Source: Gammaproteobacteria bacterium (lineage in GTDB: Bacteria > Pseudomonadota > Gammaproteobacteria > SZUA-229). Taken from it: a stretch of DNA of 14,253 nucleotides. The first letter of the stretch is position 1; every line of letters begins with the position of its first letter. Location: NCBI GenBank assembly GCA_027858635.1, contig JAQICG010000423.1:1-14253 (forward strand), read 5' to 3'. Positions 6,906 through 13,914 of the stretch are shown in pieces. The position numbers were made by a program, and so were the translations under genes. The notes beneath the pieces were generated by a model. It was not told the DNA's origin. It saw only the letters and a program-made list of their open reading frames with translations, and did no database searches.

Positions 6906-8135
6906 ATGGTTTCTCAAAAAATAAGCAGCTTTACCGGCTCAAGTTCGAAAATAGGGCTGACAATGCTTCTGTTCGTCTTCTGGGCATGCCTGTTATCTCC
7001 GATGACCGCCTCTGCGGTGGCGGTTGCAGATCTGTTTGAAGTTCGGATGACTGTTCTCGATGAAAGCCGCGAGGTTCGGCGTACGGCGTTGGATGATGGT
7101 CTGGTCGAAGTGCTGATTCGGGTTTCCGGTGATAGTGAACTGCTGCAAAAAATCGAGCAGCCCCCGGCTGATGATTACGTGCAGCGGTTTGAGTATTCTG
7201 AGCATGATGCTGCGCTGAGCGGCGGCGTGGCGGGTGAGAAATTGCAGCGGCTCTGGGTGCGTTATAACGCGACCAGGGTGCTGGATTTTCTGCGCCGGCA
7301 GAACATTCCTATCTGGGGTGAACATCGCAGTCAGACGGTGATCTGGCTGGCGGTACGCGACGGCGGACAGCGCTATATTCTGAAAGAGACCGATAAATCG
7401 CCGATTAAAAACAGCGTCGATGACGCTTTCAGTCGCCGCGGTATACCGGCCATCTGGCCGAAAAATGATGAAGCCGATCAGCAGACCATTCGCTTCGCGG
7501 ATGTCTGGGCAGGGTTTGCCGAACCACTGCAAAAAGCCTCAAAACGTTACTCAGCGGGATCTATTATCGCCGCCAATCTGGACTGGACGGGCACTGAGTG
7601 GAAAGGTGAATGGTCATTATTGATGGCAGATGAGCTTAAAAAATGGAGCCTGAGCGGAGCTGATTATGCCAGCGTGATTGCAAAAGCCGCGGATTTGATT
7701 GCCGACACTATGGGGCAAAAATTTGCGGCACTGGAAACTTTCGATGTCTCGCAGCAGAAAAAAGTGATGATGGAGATAGATAAGGTCAGAAGCGTGGAAG
7801 CTTTCCGCGCTATTGAAAATTATTTATCCAGCCTGTCGGCCGTACAGTCGGTGCAACTTTCGAAGGTTGAGCCTGAGCGGGTCTTTTTCGAGCTTGCGCT
7901 GCGCACTAAAGTCGATGATCTGATCAATCTGATTCAGTCGGGCTCGACACTGGCCCGGCTTTCCGACAGGATGGTCACTCTGTCTATTGATGAAAGCATC
8001 ACTAATGCGGTTGCAGCCGTGTCTACGACCGACGCGGGTACAGATTCTGAATCTACAGCAGCCACTAATACCGGCGCTAATGCGCAGCCAGCCGCTGTCC
8101 TGCAGCAAATCACCTATCGCTTCGAGTTACGTTAG
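6906..8135 (+). CDS. DUF2066 domain exported protein
   Basis: The product is 409 residues from ATG 6906. GTG 6900 is the nearest alternative; TTG 6849 lies upstream of the likely promoter. There is an N-terminal signal peptide, with a hydrophobic run of about residues 17-34 ending in 'MTASA'. The mature protein begins 'VAVADLFEVRMTVLDES', followed by 'RRTALDDGLVEVLIRVSGD', the typical DUF2066 opening. The middle region has 'PIWGEHRSQTVIWLAVRDGGQRYIL' and the C-terminus a Ser/Thr/Ala-rich low-complexity tail before a final 'ITYRFELR'. Function is unknown; a periplasmic location is inferred. DUF2066 genes usually lie divergent from purM and just upstream of hda, as here, with 2 bases between its TAG stop and the hda GTG. 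Confidence 0.9.
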   Translation: MVSQKISSFTGSSSKIGLTMLLFVFWACLLSPMTASAVAVADLFEVRMTVLDESREVRRTALDDGLVEVLIRVSGDSELLQKIEQPPADDYVQRFEYSEHDAALSGGVAGEKLQRLWVRYNATRVLDFLRRQNIPIWGEHRSQTVIWLAVRDGGQRYILKETDKSPIKNSVDDAFSRRGIPAIWPKNDEADQQTIRFADVWAGFAEPLQKASKRYSAGSIIAANLDWTGTEWKGEWSLLMADELKKWSLSGADYASVIAKAADLIADTMGQKFAALETFDVSQQKKVMMEIDKVRSVEAFRAIENYLSSLSAVQSVQLSKVEPERVFFELALRTKVDDLINLIQSGSTLARLSDRMVTLSIDESITNAVAAVSTTDAGTDSESTAATNTGANAQPAAVLQQITYRFELR

Positions 8136-8137
8136 TC

Positions 8138-8878
8138 GTGTCGCTGTCCAGCAAGGTGGATCAAATATTCAGGCAGTTGCCGCTGCATTTCGGTGTGCGC
8201 AATGTGCTGAGTTTCGATACGCTGGTGGCGGGCGCTAACGCGGTGGCGGTGGTTTTTGTGCGGAACTGTGCCTTGGGCGAGGGCTAGAAACAGGTCTACA
8301 TCTGGTCGGCCGACAGTGAAGACAAGGGCGGCGGAAAAAGTCATTTACTACAGGCTGCCTGCCATCTGGCGGCAAAAAACCAGCGCACGGTGTGTTATTT
8401 GCCTGCCGCAGAGATTCTCAATCTGCCGGTGCAGGTGCTCGATGAGCTGGAGCAGCTGGATCTGGTCTGTCTGGATGATATTGAGTTGATGGCGCAATCG
8501 CCCGAGTGGGAAGAGGCGCTGTTCGATTTGATCAACCGTATGCGCGAATCGGGCAACAGCCTGTTGCTGGCGGCATCGGTCTCGCCGGAAGCCATGGCGG
8601 TAAAATTGCCCGACCTGCGCTCGCGTCTGGCCTGGGGGCCGGTCTTCCAGCTGCAACCTTTGAGCGATGCCGAGAAGCTCGAAGCCCTGCGCATTCGAGC
8701 CGGATTGCGCGGCCTGGAACTGCCCGACAACGTGGCAGACTACCTGATACGCCATTACCCACGCGACCTGTTCGGCCTGTTCGAACGGCTCGAAGTGCTG
8801 GACACCGCCGCCATGGCAATGCAGCGCCGACTGACGGTGCCTTTCGTCAAATCCGTGCTGGATGATATTGATAGTTAA
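8138..8878 (+). pseudogene. hda: hda, DnaA regulatory inactivator, interrupted by in-frame TAG
   Basis: Read from GTG 8138 the frame has 246 codons, about the family length (E. coli Hda about 230-250), and gives Hda throughout. There is a QLPLHF clamp-binding-type N-terminus, 'SFDTLVAGAN', then 'GKSHLLQAAC', Walker B 'LVCLDDI', and the C-terminal AAA+ lid ending 'FVKSVLDDIDS'. Codon 50 is TAG (8285-8287), immediately before KQVYIW. Between it and the P-loop there is no ATG, GTG or TTG. The first restart (GTG 8390) would lose Walker A. The P-loop is also odd: W-x6-KGGGKS, with Glu where the first Gly of GxxxxGK should be. Hda with the sliding clamp triggers DnaA-ATP hydrolysis after initiation. 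Alternatives are a sequencing error (GAG or CAG to TAG), a recent null mutation or readthrough. TAG is used as an ordinary stop by the gene just upstream. Confidence 0.82.
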
Positions 8879-8893
8879 CGGCAAAAACATTCA

Positions 8894-8990
8894 CCGCAGA
8901 GGCGCAGAGAGCGCAGAGGCAAAGCTTTTAATTAAGTTTTTACCTACAGTTTTTTAAGGTTTTCTCTGCGTCCTATGCGCCTCTGCGGGG
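8894..8990. repeat. CGCAGAG-type palindromic intergenic repeat
   Basis: The left arm (8894-8919) is three consecutive 9-base units of the form CGCAGAGNN. The right arm (8962-8990) is its imperfect reverse complement, with 13 exact bases at the outer end (CCGCAGAGGCGCA) and CGCAGAG again further in. The middle is A/T-rich. Similar CGCAGAG-unit repeats recur between genes in many proteobacteria (recollection, not searched). It fills the convergent spacer 8879-9017 between hda and the DUF2069 gene and could serve as a two-way terminator, although no T-run follows either arm. Confidence 0.65.
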
Positions 8991-9017
8991 AATAGCTTTT
9001 ATCTTTGAATTACGCAC

Positions 9018-9389
9018 TCAATCTACCGCATCTTCTTTTTGCTTTCTTGCGCTCAGCCGGGTGTAGAGGACGGTGCCGACAAAAAACAGCAGGCTGAATG
9101 CGGTCACGTAGAGGCCGATCATCAGGGTTTCGCCGGCACCGGCGTACCAGATCCCGATAATAAAATAGAAGATCGCCAGATAAATCGACCAGGCGTGGGT
9201 ATAGGTTTTGCCGTGGAGCAGGCCGCGTAGGGGGAACATGAGCGGGCCGAGTTGCGTCAGGATGATGATCGAGATCAGATGCGCTTCGGTCTTGTTGATC
9301 AATAGATGCCAGGCGAAAAGTCCGATCAATAGTCCGAAATAACCGGTCAGGGTTAGCCAGCGGGAGAGCGTGAGATTTGATGTCGACAT
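9018..9389 (-). CDS. DUF2069 inner-membrane protein
   Basis: The product is 123 residues from ATG 9389 (MSTSNLTLSRW), 4 bases after the wrbA stop. A longer open frame reaches 9512 but its extra residues are wrbA coding sequence read in another frame. Four hydrophobic segments are visible at about residues 10-28, 35-52, 65-84 and 88-110, with a conserved 'PLMFPLRGLLHGKTYTHAW' loop and a 'YAGAGE' motif. This fits the small DUF2069 family of predicted inner-membrane proteins; function is unknown. The start lacks a strong ribosome binding site, so coupling to wrbA is likely. In several gammaproteobacteria this gene shares a locus with wrbA and arsC, as here. Confidence 0.9.
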   Translation of the reverse strand: MSTSNLTLSRWLTLTGYFGLLIGLFAWHLLINKTEAHLISIIILTQLGPLMFPLRGLLHGKTYTHAWSIYLAIFYFIIGIWYAGAGETLMIGLYVTAFSLLFFVGTVLYTRLSARKQKEDAVD

Positions 9390-9393
9390 AAGT

Positions 9394-9987
9394 TTAATCT
9401 TTGAGTTTTTTTGTGGTAGTGGCCACACGGCAGCCCAGTGCGAGGCAGAGTGCGCGCTCTTCCTGGCTGAGCACATTGGGTTCGCTGTCACTGGTGACCC
9501 GGCTGGCGCCATAGGGGGTGCCGCCGGTGTGGGTGCTGAGCAGTTCAGTCTGGGTGTAGGGCAGGCCGGTAATCAGCATGCCGTGGTGCAGCAAAGGCAG
9601 CATCATGGTGAGCAGGGTGCTCTCCTGACCGCCATGCAGGCTCATACTGCCGGAAAAAACGGCCGCAGGCTTGTCCACCAGCTTGCCGCTCATCCACAGA
9701 GGAGTGGTGCTGTCGATAAAGTATTTCATGGCCGCCGGCATATTGCCGAAGTGGGTCGGACAGCCCATGACCAGGCCATCACACTCTCCAAGGTCCCTGA
9801 GGCCGGCGTAGAGCGGGCCGTCATCGGGAATGGGGTTCCCGGTCTGCTCGGTATTGGCCGATACCGACGGCACGGTACGAATGCGCGCCTCCATGCCTTC
9901 AACCTCCTCGATACCGTGGGCGATGACATTGGCCATTTCGGCGATGGTGCCGCCGGGGCTGTAGTATAAAACCAGTATTTCAGACAT
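9394..9987 (-). CDS. wrbA: NAD(P)H:quinone oxidoreductase, WrbA family
   Basis: This 197-residue flavodoxin-like protein is the normal size for WrbA. The FMN phosphate loop is 'LVLYYSPGGTIAEMA' at the N-terminus. 'GCPTHFGNMPAAMKYFID' and 'SGSMSLHGGQESTLLTM' are the expected flavin-contact segments, followed by 'GTPYGASRV'. WrbA enzymes are cytoplasmic tetramers that reduce quinones by two electrons and limit redox cycling. The ATG directly abuts the stop of the ArsC-family gene (TAAATG, 9990-9985), indicating one transcript. The SPGG form of the loop differs from E. coli WrbA's but is within what I expect for the wider family. Confidence 0.95.
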   Translation of the reverse strand: MSEILVLYYSPGGTIAEMANVIAHGIEEVEGMEARIRTVPSVSANTEQTGNPIPDDGPLYAGLRDLGECDGLVMGCPTHFGNMPAAMKYFIDSTTPLWMSGKLVDKPAAVFSGSMSLHGGQESTLLTMMLPLLHHGMLITGLPYTQTELLSTHTGGTPYGASRVTSDSEPNVLSQEERALCLALGCRVATTTKKLKD

Positions 9988-10338
9988 TTAAAGTATATCC
10001 AGAATTTTTTCAGGGGGCCGGCCAATGGTGGCCTTGCCGTTGTGAATAACGATCGGGCGCTCGATAAGAATGGGGTTCTCGACCATGGCCTGAATCAGTG
10101 CATCACGGCTCAGGCTTTCATCAGCCAGATTCAGCGCTGTATAAGGGGCTTCCTGTTGGCGCATCAGATCGCGGGGCTCGAGCGAGAGCAGATCCAGAAT
10201 CTCCCTGAGTTCGTCCACATCGGGCGGCACACTCAAATATTCGACAATGTCCGCATCAATACCCTTGCTTTCAAGCAGTTGCAGGCTGGAGCGACATTTT
10301 GAGCAGTTGCGATTCAGATAAATACGTGTTGAACTCAT
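9988..10338 (-). CDS. ArsC/Spx-family thioredoxin-fold reductase
   Basis: The start ATG 10338 has a clear AGGAG six to seven bases upstream and gives 116 residues; a longer frame to 10383 lacks this support. The fold markers are the N-terminal 'IYLNRNCSKCRSSLQLL' (Cys12 as the catalytic thiol), 'LMRQQEAPYTALNLA' in the middle, and the C-terminal 'ENPILIERPIVI' with 'GRPPEKILDIL'. These match the glutaredoxin-dependent arsenate reductase (ArsC/YfgD) family. The active site reads CSKC rather than the usual CSKS, giving a CxxC motif like that of Spx. Neither an arsR regulator nor an arsenite exporter is nearby, so arsenic resistance is not supported by context. A housekeeping redox role alongside wrbA is more likely. 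The gene heads the arsC-wrbA-DUF2069 block. Confidence 0.9.
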   Translation of the reverse strand: MSSTRIYLNRNCSKCRSSLQLLESKGIDADIVEYLSVPPDVDELREILDLLSLEPRDLMRQQEAPYTALNLADESLSRDALIQAMVENPILIERPIVIHNGKATIGRPPEKILDIL

Positions 10339-10394
10339 GATTAACTCCTGAATTAAGCTATAGAAGCTTACTGGAAGTGACACAGGGGGAAAAG

Positions 10395-10411
10395 CTAAAT
10401 GTAAAATTTAG
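10395..10411. promoter_or_regulatory. Inverted repeat in the arsC/lipoprotein divergent spacer
   Basis: CTAAAT (10395-10400) and ATTTAG (10406-10411) form an inverted repeat with a 5-base gap. It lies between the two divergent genes and could be a regulator site; the evidence is only its symmetry and position. The rest of 10339-10515 holds the promoters, with nothing coding seen. Confidence 0.25.
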
Positions 10412-10454
10412 TCTCTGTTTGCAGTATACGGTTACATTCTCAAATTTTTGTGGC

Positions 10455-10460
10455 TATAAT
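10455..10460 (+). promoter_or_regulatory. -10 box (TATAAT) of the LysM lipoprotein gene
   Basis: A perfect TATAAT lies 55 bases before the start codon, giving a predicted transcription start near 10467 and a leader of about 49 bases. The -35 region at the right distance (TTACAT, 10432-10437) is poor. Confidence 0.5.
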
Positions 10461-10515
10461 CGGTAGCCAATTGAGATGAACAATAACAAATACTTTTTTA
10501 ATACTGGAGTACTAC

Positions 10516-11181
10516 ATGATGCAAACAACAGCCATACAAACAACAACGCGACTGCTTTTTGCAGCCCTTCTAAGTCTAGGCCTGATGACAGGTTGTGCAA
10601 CTACCGGCGAAACAGAACCCACTGCTGCAGAAGCCATTGCGGCAGCCAAATCAGCGAATGCAGAAGCCAAGGCTCTGGGTTTTGAGTGGAAACCGACTCA
10701 AGGTCTTATCGATTCAGCTGAAGAAGCGCTGGCTGAAGGCAACGAAGAAGAAGCTAAAGCTTTAGCCAATGAAGCCAGAAGACAGGCTGAGAATGCAATC
10801 GCACAAGCAATGGTTGCAGAAGAGGCTATGAGCGATGCTGACAAGGCTGCATTAGCCGATGCTGAGTCAGATATGTCTGATAGCAAGCAGATGGGCGCAG
10901 CGGCAGGTGTAACCAGCTACTCTGTTGTAGGCGGCGATAACTTGTGGAATATTTCAGGCAAAGATCAGGTTTATGGTAATTCTTACCAGTGGCCACTGAT
11001 TTACAAAAACAACCGTAACAAAATCAAGGATGCCGATCTGATCTATCCCGGCCAGGTATTTGATATTGATCAAAACCCTTCATCTTCAGCAGTTGATGCA
11101 GCCGTTAACCATGCTAAAACACGTGGTGCATGGTCAGTGGGTGATGCAGAAGAATCTGATCTAGATTATCTGGCGCGTTAA
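10516..11181 (+). CDS. LysM-domain lipoprotein
   Basis: The product is 221 residues. The N-terminal signal ends in a clear lipobox, LMTGC, with the lipidated Cys27. Next comes an Ala/Glu-rich, predicted helical or coiled-coil region (about residues 35-115). A single LysM domain follows at about 133-185: 'YSVVGGDNLWNIS', 'YQWPLIYKNNRNKIKDADLI' and 'YPGQVFDI'. The tail is acidic and ends 'DLDYLAR'. LysM binds peptidoglycan, so this is probably an envelope lipoprotein tethered to the wall. GGAG at 10506-10509, six bases before ATG 10516, supports the start; ATG 10519 is an alternative. It has its own promoter and a strong terminator, so it is monocistronic. Frequent AAA, GAA and GCA codons, compared with the GC-richer neighbours, suggest high expression. 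Confidence 0.92.
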   Translation: MMQTTAIQTTTRLLFAALLSLGLMTGCATTGETEPTAAEAIAAAKSANAEAKALGFEWKPTQGLIDSAEEALAEGNEEEAKALANEARRQAENAIAQAMVAEEAMSDADKAALADAESDMSDSKQMGAAAGVTSYSVVGGDNLWNISGKDQVYGNSYQWPLIYKNNRNKIKDADLIYPGQVFDIDQNPSSSAVDAAVNHAKTRGAWSVGDAEESDLDYLAR

Positions 11182-11202
11182 TTTGACCCCGGATATGTGA
11201 TT

Positions 11203-11232
11203 AAAAAAGGCTCGCTTGCGAGCCTTTTTTTT
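11203..11232 (+). terminator. Intrinsic terminator of the LysM lipoprotein gene
   Basis: GGCTCG (11209-11214) and CGAGCC (11219-11224) form a perfect stem closed by a CTTG loop. It is preceded by six A residues and followed by eight T residues. This is a classic rho-independent terminator; the A-run on the other side means it could also work leftward. Confidence 0.95.
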
Positions 11233-11321
11233 CGACCTGAAAATGTTGTATCCTGAAATGATTCAATGAAAGTCTATTCGCCCACTTCACAAACAACCGC
11301 TCGTTTATAGGATTGTAATTG

Positions 11322-11606
11322 ATGTTATGCAAACGCTATTTGATTTCCGGGCAGGTGCGGGGCGTCTTTTACCGCAGCAGTGCGCAGCATCAGGCAAACC
11401 TGCATGGCCTGCGCGGCTGGGTGCGAAATTTGCGCGATGGTCGGGTGGAGCTGCTGGCCTGTGGCGATGAGACGGATCTCATTGAAATGGAAAAATGGCT
11501 ACAAATAGGCCCGGAAGACGCAAAAGTGTCTAATATAGAACCAATAGAAGAAACGCCGGAAGCGATTCCCGATACTTTTGAAGTAAGACCAACCTCATCA
11601 CTGTGA
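11322..11606 (+). CDS. acyP: Acylphosphatase
   Basis: The product is 94 residues, the usual size for this small ferredoxin-fold enzyme that hydrolyses acyl phosphates. Both family signatures are present: GQVRGVFYR with catalytic Arg18, and GWVRNLRDGRVELLA with catalytic Asn36. Their 18-residue separation matches the Arg23/Asn41 pair of mammalian acylphosphatase. ATG 11322 has AGGA nine bases upstream; an in-frame TTG lies one codon earlier. It follows the lipoprotein terminator and precedes the GspE-like gene by 19 bases, so the two may be co-transcribed. No promoter is obvious in 11233-11321. Confidence 0.95.
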   Translation: MLCKRYLISGQVRGVFYRSSAQHQANLHGLRGWVRNLRDGRVELLACGDETDLIEMEKWLQIGPEDAKVSNIEPIEETPEAIPDTFEVRPTSSL

Positions 11607-11615
11607 CTGTCACAG
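11601..11615. promoter_or_regulatory. Perfect palindrome before the GspE-like gene
   Basis: CTGTGACTGTCACAG is a perfect 7-1-7 palindrome that overlaps the acylphosphatase stop and ends 10 bases before the next start codon. It resembles a CRP half-site pair (TGTGA/TCACA) but with three rather than six bases between them. It could be an operator for another regulator, an mRNA hairpin near the start, or chance. Confidence 0.3.
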
Positions 11616-11625
11616 AGCGAATATT

Positions 11626-13407
11626 ATGAATGCCGTGGTAAAAAATACAATGAATCGCAAGCTGGATGTACATGAAATTCTGACCTGGCTGGAACAGGAT
11701 GGAATGGTGACAGCCGATAATGCGCACATGCTGCGTCTGCTGGCAGAAGGAAAGGCGCTCAAGGACAAGCATCCGCTGGAAATCATTGCTGAACGTAACT
11801 GGGCGGATGAGAAAAAACCGCGCCATCTGACATTGGACACCCTGACAGAGTGGTTCGCCGAGCGCGTGGGGCTGTCCTATTTAAGAATCGATCCCCTGAG
11901 CGTGGATGTCTCCGGCGTTACCAGGGTGATGTCTTTTGCCTATGCGGAGCGTTTTAATGTGCTGGTGGTCAAGGTGGAGCCGCACTCCATCACGGTGGCC
12001 ACCGCCCAGCCTTTCGATCGTGACTGGGAAAGCGAACTCAGCCGGTTGCAGAACAAAGAGTTCAAGCGGGTGATCGCCAGCCCGGAAGAGATACGCCGTT
12101 ATCGGATGGAGTTTTATACCGTATCGAAATCGGTGTTTGGCGCGCAGAATGATATGCAGCCGGGACCGGGCAATCTGCAAAATCTGGAATCGCTCATGGA
12201 GCTGGGGCGCGTCGGCAAGCTGGACGCGAATGATCAGCACGTGGTCAATATTGTGGACTGGTTGCTGCAATATGCCTATGACCAGCGCGCCAGTGATATC
12301 CATCTGGAGCCGCGGCGTGAAATGAGTATCGTGCGTTTCCGCATCGATGGCGTGCTGCACGAGGTTTATCAGATACCGACGCCGGTGATGGCGGCAGTAT
12401 CCAGTCGCATTAAAATTCTGGGGCGAATGGATGTCGCCGAAAAGCGCCGTCCTCAAGATGGTCGCCTGAAAACTCGCAACCCGGACGGGCAGGAAATTGA
12501 GCTGCGTCTGTCCACCATGCCCACCGCTTTTGGCGAGAAGCTGGTGATGCGTATTTTTGACCCCGAAGTGCTGGTGCGTAATTTTCAGGAGCTGGGTTTC
12601 AGCAGCCGGGATGATGAGATGTGGCAGGCCATGATTCATCAGCCCAATGGCATCATTCTGGTCACCGGCCCGACGGGTTCGGGTAAAACCACCACGCTGT
12701 ACTCGTCGCTCAAGCAGCTGGCCAGGCCTGATGTAAACGTCTGCACCATCGAAGACCCGATCGAGCTGGTCGAACCCGCCTTTAACCAGATGCAGGTGCA
12801 GAAAAACATCAACCTGGATTTCTCCAGCGGGGTGAAAACCCTGCTGCGGCAGGATCCGGACATCATCATGATCGGTGAGATTCGCGATATGGAGACTGCT
12901 GAAATGGCTATTCAGGCCGCACTCACCGGGCATCTGGTGCTGTCCACGCTGCATACTAACGACGCGCCTTCGGCCATTTCACGGCTGATGGATATCGGCG
13001 TCGCGCCCTACCTGATCCAGTCTTCGGTGATCGGGGTGATGGCGCAGCGACTGGTGCGAACCCTGTGTCCGCACTGCAAACAGCCGGTTGAAATTGATGA
13101 CGATGTCTGGCGTCCACTGGTCGCGCCCTGGAAATCCAAAAAGCCCGAGAACGCTCAAAAGCCGGTAGGCTGCCTGGAATGCCGCAACACGGGTTATCAG
13201 GGGCGTATCGGCATCTATGAGATGTTCACCTTTAGCAAGGCGACCAAAAAACTCATCACCGTGGACTGTGATATCGGAGCCCTGCGCCAGCAGGTACTCA
13301 AAGACGGCCTTATCCCCATGCGCCTCAGTGGCGCCAACAAGGTGGCGAGCGGTGTGACCACCATTGAAGAGGTGATGAGAGTCTCTCCCCCACCGCTGGA
13401 TGTCTGA
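11626..13407 (+). CDS. GspE/PilB/PulE-family secretion ATPase
   Basis: This encodes 593 residues, typical for the type II secretion/type IV pilus assembly ATPase family. The N-terminal 160 or so residues resemble a T2SSE/MshE-type N domain. The C-terminal ATPase core has Walker A GPTGSGKTTT (residues 348-357, Lys354), an aspartate-box region 'CTIEDPIELVEP', Walker B 'DPDIIMIGEIRD' with Glu418, and the His box 'GHLVLSTLHTND' with His443. A tetracysteine zinc site is formed by Cys481/Cys484 and Cys516/Cys519. All key residues are intact, so an active hexameric motor is expected. Such ATPases drive pseudopilus or pilus subunit extension at the inner membrane. No pilin, platform protein or secretin gene lies next to it, so the partner system is unknown. 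The ribosome binding site is weak (GAGC). An assignment to PilB or GspE proper would need phylogeny. Confidence 0.93.
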   Translation: MNAVVKNTMNRKLDVHEILTWLEQDGMVTADNAHMLRLLAEGKALKDKHPLEIIAERNWADEKKPRHLTLDTLTEWFAERVGLSYLRIDPLSVDVSGVTRVMSFAYAERFNVLVVKVEPHSITVATAQPFDRDWESELSRLQNKEFKRVIASPEEIRRYRMEFYTVSKSVFGAQNDMQPGPGNLQNLESLMELGRVGKLDANDQHVVNIVDWLLQYAYDQRASDIHLEPRREMSIVRFRIDGVLHEVYQIPTPVMAAVSSRIKILGRMDVAEKRRPQDGRLKTRNPDGQEIELRLSTMPTAFGEKLVMRIFDPEVLVRNFQELGFSSRDDEMWQAMIHQPNGIILVTGPTGSGKTTTLYSSLKQLARPDVNVCTIEDPIELVEPAFNQMQVQKNINLDFSSGVKTLLRQDPDIIMIGEIRDMETAEMAIQAALTGHLVLSTLHTNDAPSAISRLMDIGVAPYLIQSSVIGVMAQRLVRTLCPHCKQPVEIDDDVWRPLVAPWKSKKPENAQKPVGCLECRNTGYQGRIGIYEMFTFSKATKKLITVDCDIGALRQQVLKDGLIPMRLSGANKVASGVTTIEEVMRVSPPPLDV

Positions 13408-13472
13408 AATTTGCCGCCGTCATCAAATAAAGGCACACATAAAACCTGATTTCTTCTTTATTAGCAAAAGGT

Positions 13473-13478
13473 TATAAT
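13473..13478 (+). promoter_or_regulatory. -10 box (TATAAT) of the DUF302 gene
   Basis: A perfect TATAAT lies 28 bases before ATG 13507, with predicted start of transcription near 13485. The -35 region (TTTCTT, 13450-13455) is weak. The gap after the GspE-like gene (13408-13506) shows no terminator. Confidence 0.45.
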
Positions 13479-13506
13479 TCAGCTCCAAATGAATATGGAG
13501 TTGATT

Positions 13507-13893
13507 ATGTCTTACTATTTCTCAAAAATTGTTGATGATTCCTTTGATAATGCGATTGAGCGTGTTACCGGTCTGCTGAGTGAAGAGGGTTTTGGTGTAC
13601 TCACCACCATTGATGTCGCCGGCACTTTGAAAAAGAAACTGGATGTGGATTTTCAGCGTTACACCATACTGGGCGCCTGTAATCCCGGCTATGCGCACAA
13701 GGCATTAAGCGCCGAAGACAAAATCGGCACCATGCTGCCGTGTAACGTCATTGTTCAGGAAACGAAGGATGGCAAGACTGAGATCGCCGCTGTTGATCCG
13801 ATGGCCTCGATGATGGCGATTGAGAATCCGGCTCTGGGTGCCATTGCCACTGAAGTGCGCGAAAAACTGAAAACCGTGATTGATCACTTATAA
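13507..13893 (+). CDS. DUF302 domain protein
   Basis: The product is 128 residues from ATG 13507, which has GGAG six bases upstream (13497-13500). The in-frame ATG 13489 would add six residues but lacks a binding site. The sequence follows the DUF302 pattern: 'FDNAIERVTGLLSEEGFGVLTTIDVAGTLKKKL', then 'YTILGACNPGYAHKALSAEDKIGTMLPCNVIVQE', and a C-terminal helix. The length equals that of single-domain DUF302 proteins. The two cysteines, in 'GACNPGYA' and 'LPCNVIV', are common in the family. Function is unknown; the family is frequent in sulfur-oxidising and environmental proteobacteria (recollection). It probably has its own promoter. Confidence 0.93.
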   Translation: MSYYFSKIVDDSFDNAIERVTGLLSEEGFGVLTTIDVAGTLKKKLDVDFQRYTILGACNPGYAHKALSAEDKIGTMLPCNVIVQETKDGKTEIAAVDPMASMMAIENPALGAIATEVREKLKTVIDHL

Positions 13894-13914
13894 GCCGATC
13901 ACTCATAACGGCGG

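Noticed and set aside
8390..8878. Independent 162-residue protein starting at GTG 8390
   Set aside because: It is simply the rear two thirds of Hda without Walker A, with no ribosome binding site of its own.
9370..9969. Rightward open frame opposite wrbA
   Set aside because: It is the shadow of wrbA, with low-complexity Ala/Gly/His composition and no binding site.
9988..10338. Arsenic resistance locus
   Set aside because: Only an ArsC-family protein is present, with no regulator or exporter, and its active site is not the standard one.
11603..11613. CRP-like site TGTGA...TCACA before the GspE-like gene
   Set aside because: The spacing is three bases, not the six required for CRP; kept only as an unassigned palindrome.
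11881..12954. Long leftward open frame (357 codons) opposite the GspE-like gene
   Set aside because: It is antisense to a clear ATPase gene, is rich in His/Gln/Arg as expected of a shadow frame, and has no recognisable motifs.
13482..13501. Hairpin GCTCCA/TGGAGT that would bury the DUF302 ribosome binding site, like an RNA thermometer
   Set aside because: The predicted transcription start from the TATAAT at 13473 is near 13485, so most of the left arm would not be in the mRNA. It would matter only if the gene is read from upstream.
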